DNA of 39,377 nt from Balneolaceae bacterium. GTDB taxonomy: Bacteria > Bacteroidota > Rhodothermia > Balneolales > Balneolaceae. Of this stretch, positions 32,833 through 39,377 are shown piece by piece. Within the stretch, counting starts at the first letter, position 1; each line of letters begins with the position of its first letter. The DNA lies in contig RECI01000142.1 of NCBI GenBank assembly GCA_007694095.1, positions 1 to 39,377 of the forward strand, given 5' to 3'. The notes under the pieces are model-generated. The model had not been told where the DNA came from and searched no databases. It worked only from the letters and a program-made list of their open reading frames with translations. Both the position numbers and the translations under genes were made by a program.

Positions 32833-34239
32833 ATGTATTTCAAACAATTCTTTGACGATAAATTAGCACAATATGCATACCTGATCGGTTGTCAGGCAAA
32901 CGGAACTGCTGTAGTGATAGACCCAATGAGGGACATTGATCAGTACATCGATGCGGCAGCAAAAGAAAATCTTACCATTGTTGCTGCCACAGATACTCAT
33001 ATTCATGCTGACTATATATCAGGGCTTCGTGAATTTGCAGAGCGAGGTGTAAAAGTCTATGCATCAGATGAAGGTGATAAAGACTGGAAATATGAGTGGC
33101 TTATCAACAGTGATTACGATTATGAGCTGATGAAAGACGGTGACGAGTTTAAAATCGGCAATATCACCATTAAGGCATGGCACACACCCGGACACACACC
33201 GGAGCATCTCACATTTTTGATAACAGATGGTGCTGCCGCAAATGAGCCAATGGGTATGGCAACAGGCGATTTTGTATTTGTAGGTGACCTTGGACGCCCG
33301 GACCTGCTTGAGTCTGCCGCAGGAATGGCCAATGTAATGGAGCCTTCCGCAAGAACATTATATAAAACCGTTGAAGAGTTCAAAAAAATGCCGGAATATA
33401 TGCAAATTTGGCCCGGACACGGAGCAGGAAGTGCATGCGGAAAAGCTTTGGGTGCCATTCCCGAAACAACTGTAGGTTACGAATTGAGATACAATAACTC
33501 ATTAAAATCAGCGACTTCGGAAGACAGCTTTGTGAAGTTTATTCTCGAGGGACAGCCCGAGCCACCTCTCTATTTTGCAAGAATGAAAAGGGATAATAAA
33601 ATCGGCCCTGCAATAATTGGTGGATTGCCAAAAGCAAAAAGGCTCACAATTAAAGAACTTGGTAATGCAGCTGTAAAAGAAGGGGCTGTAATATTGGATA
33701 CACGAGAAAGAAATGAGTATGCGGCAGGTCATGTGCCAGGCTCACTCCTTTCACCTCTGAACAAGCAATTTAATACGGTTGCTGGATCATACATTACAGA
33801 AGAGGAGGAGATCTATCTTGTCGTAGAAGAACACAATGTAGTTGAAGCTATTCGAGACCTCTACAATATCGGACTTGACAATGTTAAAGGGTACGTTAAT
33901 GCTAGAGACCTCCAGATTTATAAATCACAGGGAGGAAAAATGGATGCACTTGAGGTGACGAATTTTGATGCCGTTAAAAATCTCGGTGAGAATGATGCCA
34001 TACTTGATGTAAGAAAAGGTTCTGAGTATGAGGAATTCCATCTGGAAGGGGCACTGAATTTTGCTCATACCCGATTGCTTCCAAATATGAAAGAACTTCC
34101 AAAAGAGAAGAAGTTTTATGTTCACTGCCAGTCAGGCGGACGGTCAGCAGTTGCGGCAGCATTATTGAAACGCAACGGTTTTAACGTTGCATTGATTGAC
34201 GATGAAGTAGAAAAAGTAAAATTGGCAGTTACTGCATAA
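32833..34239 (+). CDS. Persulfide dioxygenase-rhodanese fusion (ETHE1/CstB type)
   Basis: A 468-residue cytoplasmic enzyme. Residues 1-250 are a metallo-beta-lactamase fold of the persulfide dioxygenase kind: H56 (THIHAD), H121 (PGHTPEH) and D146 (TGDF) are the predicted iron ligands. Residues about 270-360 form a rhodanese-like domain with no Cys in its active-site loop (YLVVEEHNVVEA), so it is structural. Residues about 375-468 form a second rhodanese with C432 in HCQSGGRS. This order matches CstB of Staphylococcus aureus, which turns persulfides plus sulfite into thiosulfate. It follows the YeeE/YedE pair by 53 bp and is followed by a terminator. It should consume the SQR product. Confidence 0.92.
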   Translation: MYFKQFFDDKLAQYAYLIGCQANGTAVVIDPMRDIDQYIDAAAKENLTIVAATDTHIHADYISGLREFAERGVKVYASDEGDKDWKYEWLINSDYDYELMKDGDEFKIGNITIKAWHTPGHTPEHLTFLITDGAAANEPMGMATGDFVFVGDLGRPDLLESAAGMANVMEPSARTLYKTVEEFKKMPEYMQIWPGHGAGSACGKALGAIPETTVGYELRYNNSLKSATSEDSFVKFILEGQPEPPLYFARMKRDNKIGPAIIGGLPKAKRLTIKELGNAAVKEGAVILDTRERNEYAAGHVPGSLLSPLNKQFNTVAGSYITEEEEIYLVVEEHNVVEAIRDLYNIGLDNVKGYVNARDLQIYKSQGGKMDALEVTNFDAVKNLGENDAILDVRKGSEYEEFHLEGALNFAHTRLLPNMKELPKEKKFYVHCQSGGRSAVAAALLKRNGFNVALIDDEVEKVKLAVTA

Positions 34240-34263
34240 AAACCTGCCTGCTTTAAATATATG

Positions 34264-34311
34264 AATCACAGAATCCCTCTCCCGAACGGGTTGAGGGATT
34301 TGGTGATTTTT
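34264..34311 (+). terminator. Rho-independent terminator after the dioxygenase gene
   Basis: AATCAC (34264-34269) and AATCCCTC (34272-34279) pair with GAGGGATT (34293-34300) and GTGATT (34303-34308) around a 13-nt loop, then a T run (34307-34311). It begins 24 bp after the stop and separates the first operon from the SulP gene. Confidence 0.8.
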
Positions 34312-34411
34312 CCACGCTGGAAAATTAATTCATAAGGCAATACAAATGGCTGGTCAGAGATGTATTTGCGTCATTTTTCAGCCAGCTTATCTCATTATTT
34401 GATAGAACTCA

Positions 34412-36133
34412 TTGAATAAACCAGACATCCATATTACTTCAATTTTTCCAATTCTGGGTTCACTTAGAACGTATAGTAAACATGATTTTAAGGGAGATCT
34501 GAATGCCGGGGTTACAGTTGGAATAATGCTAATACCACAAGGTATGGCTTATGCCTTAATTGCCGGATTGCCACCACAATACGGCCTTTACGCAGCACTA
34601 ATACCATTATTGATATATGCAATGCTGGGTACCTCCCGTCACCTGGGTGTTGGTCCGGTTGCATTGATTGCCTTACTGATTGCCTCAGCAGTAGCACCTA
34701 TTGCAGAATCACCGGAAGAATACATCACGTTAAGTATCCTGCTAACACTAATGATAGGCAGTATGCAATTCCTGTTAGGTCTGTTTCGGATGGGCTTTTT
34801 GGTGAATTTATTGTCACATCCGGTTTTATCCGGTTTTGTATCAGCTGCTGCAATTATTATTGGTTTCAGCCAGCTCCATCATTTGCTTGGTATTGATTCT
34901 GTTACCGGTGGTTTGCATGAAATGATCCTTGGAATTGCGGTACAGTATTCAGAAATGAAGCCTCTTTCACTTGCAATCGGAGGAGGAGCAATTGCAATGA
35001 TTCTCATATTAAAAAAGAAATTACCGTCATTTCCCGGCTCGGTATTGGCAGTAATTGCCGGTATTGCATTTATATATTTAACCAATCTTCAGGAAAAGGG
35101 AATTGCGATTGTAGGTGAAATTTCGGTAGGACTCCCTGCATTTGTTATTCCTGAGATTGAATGGCAAACTATAGTAAACCTGATGCCTATGGCTGTTGCC
35201 ATCGCACTTGTGGCATTTATGGAGGCTATTGCTGTCGCCAAATCGGTGCAACAAAAATCAAAAGAATATAAAGTAGATCCCAATCGGGAATTAGTGGCAT
35301 TAGGCGCTGCCAATATCGGAGGTGCTTTTTTCCAGTCTTTTCCGGTTTCCGGCAGTTTTTCCAGAACAGCCATTAATTATGAATCTGGCGCAAAAACAGG
35401 ATTAGCAGGGATAATCAGCGCCGGTATTGTTGGATTAACGCTTTTATTTCTGACGCCTCTGTTCTACTATCTTCCAAATGCAATTCTTTCAGCAATTATT
35501 ATAGTTGCAGTAATTGGACTTATAGATTTCTGGCAAATGAAGAGGCTTTGGAAGCTGGGTCACTATGATCGTTATATGATGATCGCCGCTTTTGCGGGCA
35601 CGTTGTTTATCGGTGTTAAAGAGGGAATTCTTCTTGGGGTCACTCTTTCCGTTATTATGCTGTTGTATCGATCTGCAAGGCCAAATCATGTGGTTATTGG
35701 CCGGATTCCCGGAACTTCTGTTTACCGTAACATTGAACGCTATCAAACCGAAAACAACCCTGATACATTGATTTTCCGGTTTGATGCGCCGCTTCATTTC
35801 GCCAATGCAGAATACTTCAGGCAAAAAGTAAATGAATTAATCAATATCAACCCTGGTATTACCTGTCTCATTCTTGACCTGAAGGGAGTAAATGAAATTG
35901 ATACAACCGGACTTGATGAACTGATTGAAACAATAAAGGATGTGGAAGAAAAAAAGGTATTGGTAAAGCTGACAGAAGTAAAAGCACCGGTAAGGGATCT
36001 GATGAATCGCGGGTCACACAACAAGGAAGACTGGACGTTTTACATGAGTATAGAGGATGCCGTGCGGTCTTTAAATGGTGGAAATACTTCATCGGAAAAT
36101 GGCGGGTATACCATTCACATTGATACGAAATAA
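34412..36133 (+). CDS. SulP-family anion transporter with STAS domain
   Basis: A 573-residue protein. The membrane part (about 30-430) opens with GDLNAGVTVGIMLIPQGMAYALIAGLPPQYGLYAA, the SulP signature, and continues through about 12-14 helices. A cytoplasmic STAS domain (about 445-555) carries LILDLKGVNEIDTTGLDEL. SulP carriers move sulfate, bicarbonate or other anions. The start is TTG 34412; no better start is in frame. It is followed 14 bp later by an SLC13 permease, so the two form an operon. In this context transport of sulfate, sulfite or thiosulfate is likely, perhaps export of oxidation products, but direction is unknown. Confidence 0.92.
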   Translation: MNKPDIHITSIFPILGSLRTYSKHDFKGDLNAGVTVGIMLIPQGMAYALIAGLPPQYGLYAALIPLLIYAMLGTSRHLGVGPVALIALLIASAVAPIAESPEEYITLSILLTLMIGSMQFLLGLFRMGFLVNLLSHPVLSGFVSAAAIIIGFSQLHHLLGIDSVTGGLHEMILGIAVQYSEMKPLSLAIGGGAIAMILILKKKLPSFPGSVLAVIAGIAFIYLTNLQEKGIAIVGEISVGLPAFVIPEIEWQTIVNLMPMAVAIALVAFMEAIAVAKSVQQKSKEYKVDPNRELVALGAANIGGAFFQSFPVSGSFSRTAINYESGAKTGLAGIISAGIVGLTLLFLTPLFYYLPNAILSAIIIVAVIGLIDFWQMKRLWKLGHYDRYMMIAAFAGTLFIGVKEGILLGVTLSVIMLLYRSARPNHVVIGRIPGTSVYRNIERYQTENNPDTLIFRFDAPLHFANAEYFRQKVNELININPGITCLILDLKGVNEIDTTGLDELIETIKDVEEKKVLVKLTEVKAPVRDLMNRGSHNKEDWTFYMSIEDAVRSLNGGNTSSENGGYTIHIDTK

Positions 36134-36147
36134 CTAATATAGCAGCA

Positions 36148-37941
36148 ATGGAAATCGAAATTATCATCGTTCTTGTAATCATGACCTTTACCATCTTTAT
36201 GCTGGTAACGGAACTGGTGCGTATAGACGTAACCGCTATCCTTACGATGCTGGCTCTTAGCTGGAGCGGAATTTTAACCAGCAACGAAGCATTGTCGGGT
36301 TTTTCGAGCAATGCCGTGGTTGCCATGATAGCCGTAATGATTTTAGGTGAAGGAGTGGCTAAAACCGGTATGATGTCACGATTTTCGAAGTGGCTGCTAA
36401 AACGTGTAGGTACTAAAAAAAATACAGTCCTTGGTTCTCTTTCACTTTCCGTGGGAACTCTATCGGGAGTGATTCAGAACATTGGTGCAGCAGCTCTCTT
36501 TTTGCCAAGCATTATTGATATTGCCCGGCGGATTCGTGTTTCTGCTTCTGAACTGATTATGCCAATCGGGTTTATGGCAATTATTGGAGGTACGCTTACC
36601 ATGGTCGGCTCAGGTCATCTCATTTTGACAAATGATTTGCTGGAAAGCGCAAATCTTGAGCCTTACGGCCTTTTTGCCGTTACCCCGGTTGGTGTTGCAC
36701 TATTGGTGGCAGCAATTTTGTTTTTTCTTTTCTTCGGAAAAGTGTTTTTACCCCAGGGATCCGCTGATGGAAAACTTGAACCCACCGAACAAGAAAAAGT
36801 AATTGAGGCATTTAACCTTAAAAAGGATATCCGATACTTTAGGATTGGAAGTAAAAGCACAATAAAGGATAAAACGGTTGAAGATTCAGGAATATGGAGC
36901 GTATACGATATCAACATACTTGCCTTGTCTCATGATAAACATGCCGATTATGCACCATGGCGTGAAACGGTTTTTAATGAAGGGCAAATTATGGCGCTCT
37001 ATGGTGATTCAGGGAAAGTGGAAAAATTCGCAGAGGATTATGAGCTTGAGCCCGAAAAAAATCATCCCATGTTTGCAGGGTTGGATGATCCCGATGAGTC
37101 AGGCTTTGTAGAGGTGATTGTTCCTCCGCGTTCAGAACTTACAGGCCAGAGCATCCGTCAGTTTTCCATGAGGAAAAGATACGCAGTTGAGCCGATTATG
37201 TTATTCAGCGACGGGGAACGAATTGAAGGAGATTTCTCCGATCATAAAATAAAAGCAGGGGATATCTTTATTATCTATGGCCCGTGGAATCATATCAAGA
37301 TGCTTCAAAGTACCGATCCGTTTGTGGTTGCCACTCCATTTTCAGTGGAAACCAAATATCCATCAAAAACCTGGCAGGCAGCCGGGAGTTTCCTGCTTGC
37401 GATTGTACTTGCGATGAGCGGTTTCTCAATTTCCATATCCTTTTTGACCGGCGCAATGGTAATGGTACTTACCAGGGTGATGAGTATACAGGAAGCGTAC
37501 AAAGCTATAGAATGGAAGGTTGTATTTCTGCTTGTAGGGCTGATACCACTCGGAATTGCCATGCAAAACAGCGGTACTGCAGAATTTTTGGCAGAAAGTG
37601 TGATGATTGTAGTTGAAGGCAGCCATTTGATGATTCTTTTATTCACAGTAGCTATTCTTGCAACAGGTTTTTCACTGGTGATGTCGAATGTTGGCGCTGT
37701 TGTAGTGTTGGCCCCTCTTGTGGTAAGCATCGGGCTTCTTGCAGGTGTTGATCCCAGGCCCCTTGTTTTGCTTGCAGCAGTAAATGCCGGAAATTCATTT
37801 ATACTGCCCACTCACCAGGTAAATGCGTTGATGATGACTGCCGGTGGATACAAAACCCGTGATTATTTTAAAGCCGGAGGAGGTATGACGATCGTTTTTC
37901 TCGTAGTTTCCGTTCTGTTTTTTTACTACACGTTCTTTTAA
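36148..37941 (+). CDS. SLC13-family permease with RCK_C (TrkA-C) domains
   Basis: A 597-residue protein. Helices occupy about 1-200 and 405-597, and between them lie two TrkA-C/RCK_C modules (about 210-300 and 310-395; VYDINILALSHDKHADYAPW and the second GDIFIIYGPW). Family motifs include GVIQNIGAAALFLP and, in the second half, SNVGAVVVLAPL. SLC13/DASS permeases carry dicarboxylates or sulfate; those with internal RCK_C domains are often placed with sulfate uptake (SAC1/SLT-like), but the substrate here is unproven. Two unrelated anion carriers in a row suggest opposite directions or different sulfur oxyanions. A small rhodanese gene follows after 48 bp. Confidence 0.9.
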   Translation: MEIEIIIVLVIMTFTIFMLVTELVRIDVTAILTMLALSWSGILTSNEALSGFSSNAVVAMIAVMILGEGVAKTGMMSRFSKWLLKRVGTKKNTVLGSLSLSVGTLSGVIQNIGAAALFLPSIIDIARRIRVSASELIMPIGFMAIIGGTLTMVGSGHLILTNDLLESANLEPYGLFAVTPVGVALLVAAILFFLFFGKVFLPQGSADGKLEPTEQEKVIEAFNLKKDIRYFRIGSKSTIKDKTVEDSGIWSVYDINILALSHDKHADYAPWRETVFNEGQIMALYGDSGKVEKFAEDYELEPEKNHPMFAGLDDPDESGFVEVIVPPRSELTGQSIRQFSMRKRYAVEPIMLFSDGERIEGDFSDHKIKAGDIFIIYGPWNHIKMLQSTDPFVVATPFSVETKYPSKTWQAAGSFLLAIVLAMSGFSISISFLTGAMVMVLTRVMSIQEAYKAIEWKVVFLLVGLIPLGIAMQNSGTAEFLAESVMIVVEGSHLMILLFTVAILATGFSLVMSNVGAVVVLAPLVVSIGLLAGVDPRPLVLLAAVNAGNSFILPTHQVNALMMTAGGYKTRDYFKAGGGMTIVFLVVSVLFFYYTFF

Positions 37942-37989
37942 TACCTTGGTAAGTCCACAGCAGAATTTAGAAAAGACGGAATCAAAAAT

Positions 37990-38385
37990 ATGAAACAACT
38001 AAGTTTAATCATTATAATTGCAACAACAGGATTCATTATGTTTAACATTTTTTCAAAAACAACCGAAGTCAATGTCAGTATTGATCATTTCAAAGAAATG
38101 ATTGAAAAAGAGCGCGGCATTGTGATTGATGTAAGAACCAAACAGGAGTACAATGCCGGCCATTTAAAAATCACAGATGCCCAGTATGACTTTCTGAACG
38201 GAGAGTTTCAGGATCAGATCGAAAACTTTGATAAAAACAAAACCTATTATCTATACTGCCGGACTGGTAACAGGAGTGGACAGGCAGCACGCATTATGCA
38301 AAATGAAGGTTTTAAAAATGTATTTAATGTGGGTGGATTTGAAGAACTTGCCGAAGCAGGTTTTGATGCAAACATGAGTGAATAA
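37990..38385 (+). CDS. Small membrane-anchored rhodanese
   Basis: A 131-residue single-domain rhodanese with an N-terminal hydrophobic helix (about 4-20) that anchors it or acts as a signal, which would place it in the periplasm. VIDVRTKQEYNAGHL (45-59) is the CH2A motif, and the active-site loop is CRTGNRS with C90. Rhodaneses accept sulfane sulfur from thiosulfate or persulfides. It is downstream of the SLC13 gene and likely in the same transcript, ending at the hairpin 38389-38415. Confidence 0.88.
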   Translation: MKQLSLIIIIATTGFIMFNIFSKTTEVNVSIDHFKEMIEKERGIVIDVRTKQEYNAGHLKITDAQYDFLNGEFQDQIENFDKNKTYYLYCRTGNRSGQAARIMQNEGFKNVFNVGGFEELAEAGFDANMSE

Positions 38386-38388
38386 ACG

Positions 38389-38415
38389 AATTATCGGACT
38401 GCAACCCCGATAATT
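38389..38415. terminator. Hairpin after the rhodanese gene
   Basis: A perfect 9-bp stem, AATTATCGG (38389-38397) with CCGATAATT (38407-38415), has a 9-nt loop. There is no T run, so it may be a weak terminator or an mRNA-stabilising structure. Confidence 0.55.
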
Positions 38416-38479
38416 TGAAAGAAAATCAAATAACAGCCGAAAGGTAAACCCGTTACGGCACTTCACTTTTATTAATTTG

Positions 38480-38665
38480 ATGAAAGAAATACCGGAATCA
38501 GTATATCAGGAAATAGAACAGGCTATAGGTAGTGATCAAAGTGTGGTGGGTATTGATGCGAAGAAAACTCACATCATTATTATACACATGTTGAAACAGA
38601 TTCAAGAAAAGCTTGAATCGCTGGAACAACGTGTGAATCAACTTGAGAACCGATTTAACGGATAG
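38480..38665 (+). CDS. 61-residue coiled-coil protein, unknown function
   Basis: A small soluble protein starting at ATG 38480 (a TTG directly before it is in frame). The first half includes a short strand (KTHIIIIHML). The second half is a heptad coiled coil (LKQIQEKLESLEQRVNQLENRF), which suggests oligomerisation. No family is recognised. Its last 11 bp overlap the end of the convergent methyltransferase gene. Confidence 0.55.
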   Translation: MKEIPESVYQEIEQAIGSDQSVVGIDAKKTHIIIIHMLKQIQEKLESLEQRVNQLENRFNG

Positions 38666-39248
38666 CCACACCCCTTATTACCATTGCTTTACCCTGATGA
38701 AATTCGCCTTCCTGCAGCATAATTTCTTCTTCCTGCAGATAGGTAATGTTCAAGTCATCCAGTAGTTTTTGTATCTGAGGGATGGTGTAAAGACGGTTCA
38801 AAGATTTTGGCCCGCCTGACCTGCGGCCGAGTTGTTTTTCTGAATAACATTCCATAAAAAAGGTGCCGCCCTTTTTTAGTGATTTAAGTACTTTCTGCAT
38901 TACGGTTTCAAACAATTTTGAATCCAGTTGTACATAAATAAGTGCAGCTGCATTGTATGTATCTTCGGGTATCACCGCATTTTCAAGATTATCAACGATG
39001 TATTGGATTTCCACGTTGTGATCAACAGCCAGTCTGTTTGCCTTTATCTGTGCTTTTACGCTGAAATCGACAGCGGTAACCTCCCATCCCCTTTTAGCAG
39101 CATAAACAGCATTTCTTCCCTCACCTTCTCCGGGTAATAACAATTTACCGGGGCTTAACCGGTCAATCTGGCTTTTAAAAAACTTATTGGGCTTAATACC
39201 ATAACCATAATCATACAAAGAATAGCGTTGATTCCAGAATTCCTGCAT
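38655..39248 (-). CDS. TehB-like SAM-dependent methyltransferase
   Basis: A 197-residue class I methyltransferase. The SAM-binding loop is LLLPGEGEGRNAVYAA (about 36-51), followed by VTAVDFS with the acidic ribose ligand. GGTFFMECYS is the late strand. It resembles the TehB/thiopurine-type small-molecule methyltransferases that act on tellurite, selenite or thiols; in this cluster a volatile-thiol or chalcogen detoxifying role is a guess. The start is ATG 39248 because GGAGG (39256-39260) lies 7 bp upstream; an in-frame ATG at 39311 would add 21 residues unlike the family. Convergent with, and overlapping by 11 bp, the coiled-coil gene. Confidence 0.85.
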   Translation of the reverse strand: MQEFWNQRYSLYDYGYGIKPNKFFKSQIDRLSPGKLLLPGEGEGRNAVYAAKRGWEVTAVDFSVKAQIKANRLAVDHNVEIQYIVDNLENAVIPEDTYNAAALIYVQLDSKLFETVMQKVLKSLKKGGTFFMECYSEKQLGRRSGGPKSLNRLYTIPQIQKLLDDLNITYLQEEEIMLQEGEFHQGKAMVIRGVAIR

Positions 39249-39255
39249 AACATTT

Positions 39256-39260
39256 CCTCC
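39256..39260 (-). promoter_or_regulatory. Shine-Dalgarno site deciding the methyltransferase start
   Basis: GGAGG on the minus strand lies 7 bp before the ATG at 39246-39248. Confidence 0.7.
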
Positions 39261-39348
39261 TGTGTCTGTTTTATAATAGTAAAATACATTTTTTTCAATC
39301 AATCGCCTCAAGAACTGTTTTATAAATATGGTTCCTCCACAAAATTAA

Positions 39349-39377
39349 GTGAAAAGTGAAAAGTGAAAAGTGAAAAG
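39349..39377. repeat. 7-bp tandem array, (GTGAAAA)4, running off the window
   Basis: Four perfect GTGAAAA units (39349-39376) plus the first base of a fifth are seen before the window ends, so the true length is unknown. Confidence 0.85.

Noticed and set aside
37305-37811. 168-codon minus-strand frame inside the SLC13 gene
   Set aside because: Ser/Thr/Ala-rich antisense of a membrane protein gene, a common artefact.

Overview
The window looks like a stretch of chromosome from a bacterium of the Bacteroidota/Balneolota/Rhodothermota (FCB) group. A Balneolales-like marine or saline heterotroph is my best guess. The signs are moderate GC by eye, two good promoters of the TTG-N20-TAnnTTTG type used in this group, an ileS / TraR-DksA-like / lspA string with a eukaryote-like IleS and a DksA-like protein lacking its zinc cysteines, and weak or absent Shine-Dalgarno sequences at most starts. 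The phylum call is inference; no rRNA gene or phylogenetic marker was compared.

Layout. 1-5.1 kb: a small membrane protein, an App1-type phosphatase (DUF2183), and a tight pair of a KstD/fumarate-reductase-like flavoprotein and an acetolactate-synthase-like ThDP enzyme. 5.3-9.5 kb (minus): a divergent Nramp-family transporter followed by a large exported protein with an HELVH peptidase, a TolB-like propeller and a probable outer-membrane barrel. 9.7-12.8 kb: a baeRF-type release-factor homologue convergent with the ABC-F ATPase Uup, separated by a strong hairpin. 13.1-20.2 kb: an MFS pump, a lipoprotein fusing an SGNH module, a sorbosone-dehydrogenase-like propeller and an azurin-like cupredoxin, a ThuA lipoprotein, and an SSS symporter. 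20.6-28.4 kb: housekeeping genes (a pyruvate-kinase-like protein, ileS, a DksA-like gene, lspA, ribBA with a degenerate RibA half, yajC).

28.7-39.3 kb is a coherent sulfide/persulfide region. A GntR/UTRA regulator heads a minus-strand operon with a DsrE-like protein, a 35-residue membrane peptide and a DUF2892 protein. It diverges from a mitochondrial-type sulfide:quinone oxidoreductase, two YeeE/YedE halves, a persulfide dioxygenase-rhodanese fusion, a SulP carrier, an SLC13-RCK permease, a small rhodanese, a coiled-coil protein and a TehB-like methyltransferase. A 16-bp palindrome, ACTTGT-N4-ACAAGT, overlaps the sqr promoter and recurs inside the promoter of the first YeeE/YedE gene. This predicts a GntR-type repressor controlling sulfide oxidation, in place of the known CstR, BigR/SqrR or FisR regulators. 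The likely flow is: SQR oxidises sulfide to persulfide, the dioxygenase/rhodanese converts it to sulfite or thiosulfate, and the permeases move the oxyanions.

Intergenic DNA is unusually rich in short repeats: several arrays with an exact 7-bp period, an 8-bp array, a 41-bp tandem repeat, two related 65-bp palindromic elements, and a 72-nt cloverleaf-like structure ahead of the ThuA gene.
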